This document shows positions 17,245 to 25,386 of a stretch of 60,173 nt of DNA, one piece after another. Position 1 is the first letter of the stretch. Every line of letters starts with the position of its first letter. The translations under genes and the position numbers were made by a program. The DNA is from Stenotrophomonas sp. UBA7346 (GTDB taxonomy: Bacteria > Pseudomonadota > Gammaproteobacteria > Xanthomonadales > Xanthomonadaceae): assembly GCA_002471015.1 (NCBI GenBank), contig DKPB01000044.1, positions 683 to 60,855 on the forward strand. The letters are read 5' to 3'. The notes beneath the pieces are model-generated. The model made no database searches. It was not told where the DNA came from and was given only the letters and a program-made list of their open reading frames with translations.

Positions 17245-17865
17245 GTAGTGCCGAGCCATGCTCGGCAGGGGGCTTGCCCAGCGAAAAGCACCCTCACCCC
17301 CAACCCCTCTCCCGCTGGCGGGAGAGGGGCTCGGAATTATCGCGGCGAGAGAATTCCCCAAACCCTCCCCTTCGCTGCGCGAAAGGGAGGGAGCAACAGC
17401 GGTAGTGCCGAGCCATGCTCGGCATGGCGCTTGCCCAGCGAAAAGCGCCCTCCCCCCAACCCCTCTCCCGCTGGCGGGAGAGGGGCTCGGAATTATCGCG
17501 GCGAGAGAATTCCCCCAACCCTTCCCTTTGTTGCGCGAAAGGGAGGGAGCAACAGCCTGTAGTGCCGAGCCATGCTCGGCATGGGGCTTGCCCAGCGAAA
17601 AGCGCCCTCACCCCAACCCCTCTCCCGCTGGCGGGAGAGGGGCTCGGAATTATCGCGGCGAGAGAATTCCCCAAACCCTCCCTTCGCTGTGCGAAAGGGA
17701 GGGAGCAACAGCGGTAGTGCCGAGCCATGCTCGGCAGGGGGCTTGCCCAGCGAAAAGCGCCCTCACCCCAACCCCTCTCCCGCTGGCGGGAGAGGGGCTC
17801 GGAATTATCGCGGCGAGAGAATTCCCCCAACCCTCCCCTTTGCTGCGCGAAAGGGAGGGCACAAC
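17245..17865. repeat. four-unit tandem compound repeat, ~157-bp period
   Basis: Fills the 650-base gap before plsB. SMAG palindromes start at 17245, 17402, 17559 and 17714, giving periods of 157, 157 and 155. Each unit also has a GCTTGCCCAGCGAAAAGC segment, a hairpin CCCTCTCCCGC tgg CGGGAGAGGG, a GAATTATCGCGGCGAGAGAA segment and a CCCTCCC...GGGAGGG hairpin. The units differ at a few positions only, so amplification looks recent. Long open frames crossing it are artefacts of the periodicity. Confidence 0.92.
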
Positions 17866-17875
17866 CAGCGTCGCC

Positions 17876-20509
17876 TTATCCGGCGGCCGGCGGTTCCGGC
17901 TTCACCGCTTCCGGGCTGACCCGCTCGATGGTGTGGCGCAGCTCACGGCCGAGGATGAACTTGGCATCCTTGGCCCAGGCGTCCAGGCGTTCGTCGAACA
18001 ACAGTTTGCTGTTCTCGTCGGGCCAGACCAGGCGCAGCTCGCGCATCTTCTGGATGAAGCCACGGAACAGCGACTTGTCGAAAAACTCAGGCGCCGCCGG
18101 CGCGTACAGCAGGCTCAAGCGCTGTGCGGCCTGCTGGCAAAGGCTCTCCAGCTCCGCAGCACCCAGGGTGCCGGGGCCGTTTTTCACCAGCACCGAGATG
18201 GCGATGTAATAGCGCTCGAACGCCTGCTGCAGCGAGTGGCCGATGGCACGCAGACGGAACACCTCGTCGGTCTGGCCGGTACTGCGTGCCAGCATGCCGC
18301 CGTCGTCCTCGCCCACATGCTGCAACAGGCCTTCGCGCACGAACACGGCGATGGTCTGGTCGATGCGCGCGGCGAACTCGTCCTCGGTCCATGGCAGGAA
18401 CAGCTCCTGCTGCAGGAACGGGTACAAACCACGGCCCAAGCGCAGCAGACCGCCACGGCTCATGCGGCGGTTGTTCTGGAAGCAGCACGCCACCCACGAC
18501 GAGGCGGTGAACAGGTGGATCACGTTGTTGCGGAAGTAACTCAGCAACACCGCGGTATCGCCGCTGACGCTGAGCACATCGCCCAGCGGGTGCTTGGTGC
18601 GGGTGAGGACGTTGATTTCCTCGGCGTGGGCAATGATGCGCTCGGGCGAATGCGGGGTGACCGTGACCCGGTCGGAATACGGCATTTCCACCAGCAGCTT
18701 CTTGCTCAGCTCGATCTGCGCGATCAGATCGGCCTCGCCCATCGCATGCTTGGGCGTGGACAGCAGGGCCAGCGCCAGCAGGTTGATCGGGTTGACGTCG
18801 GCAGCGGCGTTGACGCGCTCCTGGATCAACTCGGCCAGGGTGTTGACGGTGCTCGACAACCACGCCGGCTTCTCGTCCTCGCCCACCGGCTGGCCGTCCC
18901 AGTCCGGTGCCTTCTCGGCCAGCACGTCGTTCAGCGCGATCGGCTCACCGAAGTTCACCACCACCTGGCCGTAGTTCTGCTTGAGCACCTTGGGGATGCC
19001 CCATAGCAACGCCCAGATCGATTCCTTTTCCTTCGGCCGCCCGGACAGCTCGTCCAGGTAGCTGTTGCCCTCCATCAGCTTTTCATAGCCGACGTAGATG
19101 GGCTGGAACAGCACCGGTTTGCGCGGCTGGCGCAAGAAGGCCCGCAGCGTCATCGAGATCATGCCGCCCTTGGGCTGCAGCAGCCGGCCGGTACGCGAGC
19201 GCCCGCCTTCGACGAAGTATTCGATGGAATAACCACCGGCCACCAACTGCGCGACGTACTCGCTGAGTACCGCCGAGTACAGCGCATTGCCCTTGATCGA
19301 GCGGCGGATGAAGAACGCACCACCCTTGCGCAGCAAGGTGCCGACCACCGGCAGGTTGAGGTTGATGCCGGCCACGATGTGCGGCGGCACGATGCCGCGG
19401 TCGTACAGCAGGTAGCTCAGCAGCAGGTAGTCCATGTGGCTGCGGTGGCTGGGCACGTAGACGATTTCGTGGCCCGGCGCGGCTTCCTTGAACTTGTCCA
19501 GGTGGTGCACCAGCACGCCGGCATAGATGCGGTTCCAGACATGGCTGAGCATGAAGCTGGCCGAGCGCACCACCGGGGTGGAATAGTCGGCGGCGATTTC
19601 CCAGGCATAGGCTTGCGCCTTCTTCCAGGCATCGGTGGTCTTGGAGTTGTCGCGCTTGGCCTGGACGGCAATGGCCTCGCGCACCGGGTCCGACTCCAGC
19701 ACTTTGTCCACCAGCAGGCGGCGGGTGGACAGGTCGGGGCCGATGATCGATTCGCGGATGCGACGGAAGTGGGTACGCAGCACGCGCTGCAGCTTGCGCA
19801 CCGTGCGTTCCGGCTCCAGCCCCTCTTCCACGGTTTCGCGCAGCGACACCGGCGGGGCGAAGCGGACGATGGTGTCACGGCCGTTCAGCAGGATCGCCAG
19901 CAGGCGGCGGAAGCGGCCCACCAGCGCCCAGTTTTCCGAAAACAGCACCGCAAACCAGCCACTCTGCTTGTCCGGGGCGCGGCCAACGAAGATCGACACC
20001 GGCACCAGGTGCACGTCCAGCCCGGGGTTGGCGCGGTGCGCCTGCAGCAGCTTGGCCAGCGAATCGGAGTGGGTCTTGGCGCCGCGCTGCTCGGGGATCA
20101 GCGCGCTGTTGCTGGAACGCCGCGACAGCGCCACGTAGGCGCGCTTGCGCCCGGTAGGGTCGCCGGCCAGCGGCACCAGCGGCGACGGCAGGCCGGCATC
20201 GCGGCAGGCCTTGTCCAGGATCAGCGCATTGGACAGACCGTAGTCCTCCAGCACGTACACCACCGGGCGGCCGTCGTTGTGCTGGCCGGCCTGCTCGGGC
20301 TCGATCTTCAAGCCCAGCCAGGGCTCGATCAGCTTGCCCAGCAGGCGCGCCCACAGCGGCCGGCGGCCGGCGACGCGGGGCTGCGGGGCACGCGTGGCAG
20401 CACCTGGGACGATGGCAGCGGTAGGGGTGGCCGGCGCCTGGCTGGCGTCGTCCGGGGGAAGAAGGTCGCCCTGTTCGGGCTGGGAATTCTGTTTCGGCAT
20501 CCGCCGCAT
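17876..20509 (-). CDS. plsB: glycerol-3-phosphate 1-O-acyltransferase PlsB
   Basis: An 877-residue inner-membrane-associated acyltransferase that puts the first acyl chain on glycerol-3-phosphate. The acyltransferase blocks are visible: HRSHMDYLL (HX4D catalytic motif, about residue 355), GAFFIRRS, FVEGGRSRTGR (about 435) and FQPIYVGYEKL (about 475). The Pro/Ala-rich N-terminus (1-50) is variable in the family. The ATG at 20509 overlaps the TAA of the upstream lipoprotein gene (TAATG), which suggests coupling. Another in-frame Met lies three codons on. Confidence 0.96.
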   Translation of the reverse strand: MRRMPKQNSQPEQGDLLPPDDASQAPATPTAAIVPGAATRAPQPRVAGRRPLWARLLGKLIEPWLGLKIEPEQAGQHNDGRPVVYVLEDYGLSNALILDKACRDAGLPSPLVPLAGDPTGRKRAYVALSRRSSNSALIPEQRGAKTHSDSLAKLLQAHRANPGLDVHLVPVSIFVGRAPDKQSGWFAVLFSENWALVGRFRRLLAILLNGRDTIVRFAPPVSLRETVEEGLEPERTVRKLQRVLRTHFRRIRESIIGPDLSTRRLLVDKVLESDPVREAIAVQAKRDNSKTTDAWKKAQAYAWEIAADYSTPVVRSASFMLSHVWNRIYAGVLVHHLDKFKEAAPGHEIVYVPSHRSHMDYLLLSYLLYDRGIVPPHIVAGINLNLPVVGTLLRKGGAFFIRRSIKGNALYSAVLSEYVAQLVAGGYSIEYFVEGGRSRTGRLLQPKGGMISMTLRAFLRQPRKPVLFQPIYVGYEKLMEGNSYLDELSGRPKEKESIWALLWGIPKVLKQNYGQVVVNFGEPIALNDVLAEKAPDWDGQPVGEDEKPAWLSSTVNTLAELIQERVNAAADVNPINLLALALLSTPKHAMGEADLIAQIELSKKLLVEMPYSDRVTVTPHSPERIIAHAEEINVLTRTKHPLGDVLSVSGDTAVLLSYFRNNVIHLFTASSWVACCFQNNRRMSRGGLLRLGRGLYPFLQQELFLPWTEDEFAARIDQTIAVFVREGLLQHVGEDDGGMLARSTGQTDEVFRLRAIGHSLQQAFERYYIAISVLVKNGPGTLGAAELESLCQQAAQRLSLLYAPAAPEFFDKSLFRGFIQKMRELRLVWPDENSKLLFDERLDAWAKDAKFILGRELRHTIERVSPEAVKPEPPAAG

Positions 20510-21483
20510 TATGGCTTAGCTGGGGGTTTGGCGCTGTCGGAGGCTGCGCGGGTTTCTGCGTCGGCCGCTGCCGCAGCGGCTTCTGCGGCCGCGTTCCTGG
20601 CCTTCTCGGCAGCGCTGGCCGCGGTCAGCACCGCATCGGTTTCGGCAAGGGTGCGGGCCAGATACCAATGCCCCTCCCGGCGCACCAGCGCCACCTGCAG
20701 GTCCAGCTCCTTGCCCGCCAAGGGGTACTGCACACGCACCAGCGCGTTGTCGCCATTCTGCGCGGTCAGGCCGGTGCGCATCTGCGCCACGCTGTCGTCC
20801 AGCGCCAGCCCATAGCTGGCCAGTACCCGCTTCAGGGCCGCTGCAAACGGCCCCAGACGCTGCAGGCTGGCGGTCATGCCGGCCTGCTGCAGGCGCTGCG
20901 CGCTGTCCAGGCCGGTGGCGCGCGCGGCGGCGGTCAACACGGCGATGTTGGACTTGGCCAGCTTGGCGTCCGACAGCGGCGCGGCCTGGGCCCAGTCGCT
21001 CAATGCGGTCACCAACTGCACGTAGTGGCTGCGTTCCTCGGTGGAGTACTCGCCCTGATGGGTGATGTATTGCACACCGAACATGCCCAGCGAGTGGGCG
21101 GCCTGGCGCACCGCGGCCGACTGCCCCTCGAACTGGGCGCGGAATGCACGCTGCAGCTTCTGCTCGGCCCCCGGCTCGGACAAAGTGGCCAGCAACGACG
21201 GCAGCTTCTCATCCAGCGGCAGCTCGGTCAGCGGCCAGCGGCTATCGCCCTGCGCCCAGGCCTTCTCCAGCGCGGCGTATTGATCCGGCGGCACCGAGGC
21301 CCGGGCATAACCGGCCAGATCATTGTCGTGCAGGTACTGGGCCAGCTGCCGCACGGCGGCGGCCGGCTCGGTGGCGGCGCCGGGCAAGGGCTCGGTATTG
21401 CGCTTGCAGGCCGCCAGCAGGGCGACAAGGCAGACCGAAGCCAACACGATGCGGTGGCAGTTGCGTAGTGAACGGCATTGCAT
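20509..21483 (-). CDS. uncharacterised lipoprotein upstream of plsB
   Basis: A 324-residue predicted lipoprotein: signal MQCRSLRNCHRIVLASVCLV followed by ALLAAC with lipidated Cys near residue 26. The mature protein is mostly helical, with a long Ala-rich tail (about 290-315) and a Pro-containing end. No known domain was recognised; AALEKAWAQGDSRWPLTELPL near residue 75 and a beta-strand block RVQYPLAGKELDLQVALVRR near 255 (resembling NTF2-like lipoproteins) are the clearest features. The start at 21483 has GGAGG upstream; an alternative frame begins at 21543. Coupled by overlap to plsB, so it may act in envelope lipid homeostasis, but that is inference. Confidence 0.8.
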   Translation of the reverse strand: MQCRSLRNCHRIVLASVCLVALLAACKRNTEPLPGAATEPAAAVRQLAQYLHDNDLAGYARASVPPDQYAALEKAWAQGDSRWPLTELPLDEKLPSLLATLSEPGAEQKLQRAFRAQFEGQSAAVRQAAHSLGMFGVQYITHQGEYSTEERSHYVQLVTALSDWAQAAPLSDAKLAKSNIAVLTAAARATGLDSAQRLQQAGMTASLQRLGPFAAALKRVLASYGLALDDSVAQMRTGLTAQNGDNALVRVQYPLAGKELDLQVALVRREGHWYLARTLAETDAVLTAASAAEKARNAAAEAAAAAADAETRAASDSAKPPAKP

Positions 21484-21562
21484 GGCGGCGGCTATCCTCC
21501 CCGTAGGCCCAGCATCTTGATGCCTGCCCGGTGACAGCAGCAAGCATGGCCGTCACGGTGGA

Positions 21563-21680
21563 GCGGGGATTTGGGAGTCCGGATTGGGGATTCGTAGCTG
21601 GCAACAGCGCTCGTCGCTTCGGGAAGCGGGGCGCCTGCTGTCCACCTTCATCCAATCCCCAATCCCGACTCCCAAATCCC
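21563..21680. repeat. inverted repeat flanking a 65-base spacer
   Basis: Two arms of about 25 bases, GGGATTTGGGAGTCCGGATTG (first 20 bases from about 21568) and its near complement ending CGACTCCCAAATCCC (to 21680). Such T/G-rich arms occur as dispersed intergenic elements in xanthomonads. The spacer encodes nothing recognisable. It lies within the 361-base gap between the lipoprotein gene and pyrF. Confidence 0.6.
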
Positions 21681-21684
21681 AGAC

Positions 21685-21815
21685 AAAAAAAGAGGCCGCC
21701 CCGTTGCCGGTGACAGACCCCTCAAGCCGGCGCGAGGCCGGTAGACATGTTTGACGCATCGCCGGCAGCGCCGGACGGAACGTAGCCTACGCGTCCGATT
21801 CAGTTAAAGCAACAC
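21685..21815 (-). ncRNA. candidate structured small RNA downstream of pyrF
   Basis: On the minus strand this gap has, in order, an AT-rich block, then CGGACGCGTAGGCTACG...CGTCCG (a nested hairpin), a GCCGGC-bearing segment, CCGGCctcgcGCCGG (a clean stem-loop), and GAGGGG...CCTC directly before seven T residues. The order of AT-rich promoter-like region, several stems and a terminal T-run is what an independently transcribed sRNA would show. No Rfam family was recognised and the terminator stem is imperfect. It may instead be the pyrF 3' UTR. Confidence 0.28.
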
Positions 21816-21844
21816 TTTATAAATAACTATATAAATTATTGATT
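21803..21844 (-). promoter_or_regulatory. AT-rich block immediately after pyrF
   Basis: About 50 bases with only a few G or C residues (TTTATAAATAACTATATAAATT and flanks) in an otherwise very GC-rich window. On the minus strand TATAAA and TATATA could serve as -10 boxes for the candidate sRNA. It could equally reflect a protein-binding or termination region after pyrF. Confidence 0.3.
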
Positions 21845-22564
21845 TTATTTGATTGATTCGGCGATTTCACGCTGAATAGCCAGCGCCGTGGCACGCGGAT
21901 CGGCGGCCAGGCGGATCGGCCGGCCGACCACGATGGCATCGGCGCCGTCGGCAAAGGCCTGGGCCACGCCGACCGTGCGCTGCTGGTCGTCACCCACAGG
22001 ACCACCGGGGCGGATGCCGGGGCAGACGATGGAGAAACCCTGACCGGTTGCCGCACGGATGGGCGCGGCTTCCTGGCCCGAGGCGATCACGCCGTCGATG
22101 CCGGCGCGCTGCGCGGCCAGCGCGCGCTCCACCACCACGTCGACGGGTTCACGGTCGATGCCCATCTGGGCCAGGTCCGGCCGCCCCATCGAGGTCAGCA
22201 CGGTGACCGCCAGCAGGCGCATCTCCGAACTGTTCGCAGCCGCGGCCGCTTCCATCATGCCGGGGTGCCAGCCATGGATGGTGCAGTAGCTCACCGGCCA
22301 CTGCGACAGGCGGCGGATGACGCCGGCAATGGTGGCCGGGATGTCGAAGAACTTCAGGTCGACGAACACGCGCTTGTCGCGCTTGGCCAGCGCGTCCAGC
22401 ACGTCGAAGTATTCACCCGAGGCCAGCAGTTCCATGCCGATCTTGTAGAACGACACGGCGTCGCCGAGCGTGTCCACCCATTCCAGGGCCTCGGCCTTGC
22501 CGGGCACGTCCAGGGCAAAGATCAGGCGCTCGTCATTGCGCAGCGGTAGCGGTGCACGGTTCAT
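21845..22564 (-). CDS. pyrF: orotidine 5'-phosphate decarboxylase
   Basis: A 239-residue TIM-barrel enzyme that converts OMP to UMP, the last step of de novo pyrimidine synthesis. FALDVPGKAEAL (substrate Asp) is near residue 16, KIGMELL near 42, the catalytic FVDLKFFDIPATI near 66-78, and the phosphate-binding GADAIVVGRPI near 214. Length is typical of the proteobacterial group. Its ATG overlaps the TGA of the acid phosphatase gene (ATGA), so the pair is one transcript, and nucleotide salvage by the phosphatase next to UMP synthesis is a plausible link. Confidence 0.97.
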   Translation of the reverse strand: MNRAPLPLRNDERLIFALDVPGKAEALEWVDTLGDAVSFYKIGMELLASGEYFDVLDALAKRDKRVFVDLKFFDIPATIAGVIRRLSQWPVSYCTIHGWHPGMMEAAAAANSSEMRLLAVTVLTSMGRPDLAQMGIDREPVDVVVERALAAQRAGIDGVIASGQEAAPIRAATGQGFSIVCPGIRPGGPVGDDQQRTVGVAQAFADGADAIVVGRPIRLAADPRATALAIQREIAESIK

Positions 22565-23463
22565 CGGGCCAGCTCCAGGGCTTCGCGCTTGGCGCCATTG
22601 CGCAGATCGGCCGGCAGCGACCAGGCGTTGTTGATCGCGGCCCCTTCCCAGCCACCGTAGGTGGGGTTGGGCAGGATCCACCAGCGCGAGCCGATCCAGC
22701 CCTGGTACTTGTCCAGCAGCAGGTCGCGCGCGGCCAGGCTGTTGTCCTCGACCTGCAGGAAGTCGGTGAACTGGTCGCCCACCTGCATCAGCACGCGGTA
22801 CTGCTGCGCCACCAGCTGGCGGCGGCAGCCCTTCTCGCTGCCGTGCTCGGTGCAGCCCGGCACCGGCGTGCCCAGGCCCAGGTAGACGCTGTCATCGGCC
22901 ACCGGGAAACCGACCTTGCGCAGGTTGGCGATGGTGGCGTCCTTCATCGCTGCGGTGCGGTTGCTGATGTAGATCATGGTCACGCCCTTGGCCGCAGCGG
23001 CCTGTGCGAACTGCACCGCGCCCGGCACCGGCTGCGCCTTCTGCTCGTCCACCCAGGCTTCCCAGGTAGCGTCGTTGTAGCTGGTGCCCTCACTCACCAG
23101 GCGCGCCTGGTAGGGCGAGTTGTCGAGCACGGTTTCGTCCACGTCCACCACCACGGCCGGCTTCAGGGTCGGCGCCTGATGGTTGCCGCCCTCTTCCGGC
23201 AGCAGCGCGGTCCAACGGCCATCGGCCAAGGCCGCATCCAGCTGCGCGCCGGCCAGCTTCCAGGTCTGCAGCGCGCTGGCCCGGTATTCCTGCGAACGCT
23301 GCACCCACAGCACGGCATTGAGGTTGTCGTTGGGCGCATTGGCCGGGGCCACGACCGCATCGGCCGGGGCCGGCGAAACGTGGCGCTGCGGCGCGGTGGT
23401 GCTGCAGGCGGCCAGCGACAGCAGGGCGCCGGCCAGCAGGGTAAGGGCGGGGAATCGGGACAT
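22561..23463 (-). CDS. lipoprotein acid phosphatase, HAD superfamily (e(P4)/class B-like)
   Basis: A 300-residue HAD phosphatase of the acid phosphatase/5'-nucleotidase lipoprotein e(P4) family. The signal ends in LLSLAAC with Cys20 as lipidation site. The DDDD-type motif VVDVDETVLDN has D107 and D109; the second motif is IYISNRTAAMKDATI near 180, and VEDNSLAARD near 245 holds the third-site acidic residues. It acts in the outer membrane or periplasm on nucleotide monophosphates or other phosphomonoesters. It overlaps pyrF by four bases. Confidence 0.92.
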   Translation of the reverse strand: MSRFPALTLLAGALLSLAACSTTAPQRHVSPAPADAVVAPANAPNDNLNAVLWVQRSQEYRASALQTWKLAGAQLDAALADGRWTALLPEEGGNHQAPTLKPAVVVDVDETVLDNSPYQARLVSEGTSYNDATWEAWVDEQKAQPVPGAVQFAQAAAAKGVTMIYISNRTAAMKDATIANLRKVGFPVADDSVYLGLGTPVPGCTEHGSEKGCRRQLVAQQYRVLMQVGDQFTDFLQVEDNSLAARDLLLDKYQGWIGSRWWILPNPTYGGWEGAAINNAWSLPADLRNGAKREALELAR

Positions 23464-23668
23464 GGAAACTACCGGGATCTTCGAAAACCGGGCAAGTTTA
23501 CCGGCTCCCCGCCTTGGCCGCCTTGAAGGGTGAGCCGGGCCGGAACCTTGGCCCGGCCCCCAAACCGGCCAAACCGGGCGCAGCAGGGGGTTTGCGCAGG
23601 CGGCCTGCCCTGCCCAGGGTTTTGCTCTCGGCTATGCTTGCGCCCCCCAGCTACACCGGAGTTCCGCC

Positions 23669-24334
23669 GTGACCGACACCAGCCAAACCCCCGATTTGCC
23701 CGTTCTCGATGCCGATCAGGCACGCGTGCTGGGCTGCCTGATCGAGAAGGAGGCCACCACCCCGGACTCCTACCCGCTCACGGTCAACGCCGCCCAGGTG
23801 GCCGCCAACCAGAAGACCGCACGCGAGCCGGTGATGAACCTGGAAGCCGGCAAGGTGCAGTACGCGCTGCGCCAACTGGAAGCCATGGGTCTGGCCCGCC
23901 AGCATTTCTCCTCGCGCGCCGAGCGCTACGAGCACCTCACCGGCCTCAAGCTGGACCTGCCGCGCCAGCAGGTGGCCCTGCTCGGCCTGTTGCTGCTGCG
24001 CGGCCCGCAGACCGCCGGTGAGCTGGCCATCCGCAGTGAGCGCATGGCCAAGTTCGCCGACCCTGCCGACCTGCGTCACCAGCTGGAGCGCATGCAGCAA
24101 CGTGGCCTGGTCGTGCAGCTGCCGCGTGCATCGGGCCAGCGCGAAGACCGTTACATGCACCTGCTGTGTGGTGCGGTGGATGTGGAGGCCTTGGCCGCGC
24201 AGTACCGGGCACCGGCCGGCGCTGCTGCGGCAGCCAGCAACAGTGCATTGGAAGATCGTGTGGAACAGCTGGAAGCCACCGTCGCCGCGCTGCAGGAGCA
24301 GCTGGCCGCATTGCAGCAGCAACTGGGCGGCTGA
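23669..24334 (+). CDS. YceH family (DUF480) protein
   Basis: A 221-residue protein with two winged-helix modules: DQARVLGCLIEKEATTPDSY (about residues 16-35) opens the first, and QQVALLGLLLLRGPQTAGEL (about 105-124) opens the second. This is the YceH/DUF480 signature; function is unknown, though in enterobacteria the group lies near flagellar and redox genes. The C-terminal 35 residues are a coiled coil (EDRVEQLEATVAALQEQLAA). It starts with GTG at 23669, supported by GGAG at nine bases upstream. A TATGCT element at 23633 could be a -10 box. Confidence 0.92.
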   Translation: MTDTSQTPDLPVLDADQARVLGCLIEKEATTPDSYPLTVNAAQVAANQKTAREPVMNLEAGKVQYALRQLEAMGLARQHFSSRAERYEHLTGLKLDLPRQQVALLGLLLLRGPQTAGELAIRSERMAKFADPADLRHQLERMQQRGLVVQLPRASGQREDRYMHLLCGAVDVEALAAQYRAPAGAAAAASNSALEDRVEQLEATVAALQEQLAALQQQLGG

Positions 24335-24358
24335 ACCGGCGCAGGCAAACGTCCGACC

Positions 24359-24456
24359 GTAGCCCGGGTAAGCGCAGCGCACCTGGGGCGGTCGGCGGAA
24401 AACCGTACATCGCTGAGATCCCAGCCCCCGGGTGCGCTGCGCTTACCCGGGCTACG
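24359..24456. repeat. inverted pair of GTAGCCCGGG elements
   Basis: Two copies of the GTAGCCCGGGTAAGCGCAGC-type element facing each other: forward from about 24359 and reverse ending at about 24456, with a 35-base spacer. Transcribed, they can form a long stem. They sit between the convergent yceH and acetyltransferase genes and may serve as a two-way terminator. Confidence 0.8.
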
Positions 24457-24460
24457 CGGC

Positions 24461-24979
24461 TCAGGCGGGCGTATTGACGAACAGCAGCAGTTGTTCGTCC
24501 TTGCCGGGCAGCACCACCATGCCGTCATCACGGAAGCCGGCCTTTTCCAGCAGCGCGACGGAGCGCGCATTGCCTTGCGAGACGATCGCACGCAACTCGC
24601 CCAGGCCGAGCGTGCCGCGCGCATAAGCCAGCACGCCTTGCACCGCTTCCAGCGCATAGCCCTGGCCGGTGTACGCGCCCAGCAGGGCGTAGCCAACGTC
24701 CGCGCAGGGCAGGCCATCGCGCCGCACCAATCCGGCGTTGCCCAGCCAGGCGCCATCGCTGCGGCGTTCAATCGCATACATGCCGAAGCCGTTCGCGGCA
24801 TAACTGCCGAAGGTGTGATTGCGCACGTAATCGCGCGCCTGCTCCAGCGTGCGCACGCCGCGGTCACCGATGAACTCGTGGAAACCCGGCTCGTTGAGCA
24901 GCTGCAACATGCCGGCAGCATCGCCGCCGTCGTCGCGCAGCAGGCGCAGTTGCAGGCGTTCGGTTTGGATCAGAGACAT
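24461..24979 (-). CDS. GNAT family N-acetyltransferase
   Basis: A 172-residue GNAT-fold protein. The RLQLRLLRDDGGDAAGMLQLL start, VGYALLGAYTGQGYALEAV (acetyl-CoA loop, about residues 97-115) and SVALLEKAGF (about 141-150) are the standard motif set for the RimJ/RimL-like and ribosomal/antibiotic-type GNATs. Acceptor unknown. The start at 24979 begins where homology does; a longer frame to 25141 is read through repeat DNA and is rejected. No strong ribosome site. Confidence 0.9.
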   Translation of the reverse strand: MSLIQTERLQLRLLRDDGGDAAGMLQLLNEPGFHEFIGDRGVRTLEQARDYVRNHTFGSYAANGFGMYAIERRSDGAWLGNAGLVRRDGLPCADVGYALLGAYTGQGYALEAVQGVLAYARGTLGLGELRAIVSQGNARSVALLEKAGFRDDGMVVLPGKDEQLLLFVNTPA

Positions 24980-24994
24980 AAGGTGCTCGGCGTT

Positions 24995-25380
24995 GGCCCC
25001 CTCCCTGCTGCGTAGCAGAGGGGAGGGTTGGGGAGGGGTGCTTCTGATTTTTGCTGGTAGAGCCCCTGCCGAGCATGGCTCGGCACTACCGCCGCCCCTT
25101 TTGCTCAGGGAGGGCTGAGAGGCTGTTCGCGCTGAGCCCAATCAGAGCGCAAGACCGAGGCCAAAAGCTACCCCCTCCCAGCCTCCCCCTTGGCTACGCC
25201 AAAGGGGAGGAGCCAAGCAGCTCCTTTCGACGCAGCAGACCGGCTCCCTCCCTTTGGCCGAAGGCCAAGGGGAGGGCTGGGGAGGGGTGCCTTTCGCGGT
25301 AAGCCTCGATCAAAACGCAAAACCCGGGGCCAAAGCCCCCCCTCCCGGCCTCCCCCTTGGCTGCGCCAAAGGGGAGGAGA
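24995..25380. repeat. mosaic repeat region between acetyltransferase and rep
   Basis: Fills the 407-base gap. It holds several CCCTCCC-type hairpins (near 25000-25035, 25165-25215, 25245-25290, 25340-25378), a reverse SMAG palindrome at 25067-25089, and short unique spacers between them. No coding gene is seen. Confidence 0.8.
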
Positions 25381-25386
25381 CAAGCA

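Noticed and set aside
17258..19006. Long plus-strand frame from the 157-bp array into plsB
   Set aside because: It begins in non-coding repeats and continues antisense to plsB; composition is repeat-derived.
24980..25141. N-terminal extension of the GNAT protein
   Set aside because: The extra 54 codons are read from hairpin and SMAG repeats; homology begins at 24979.
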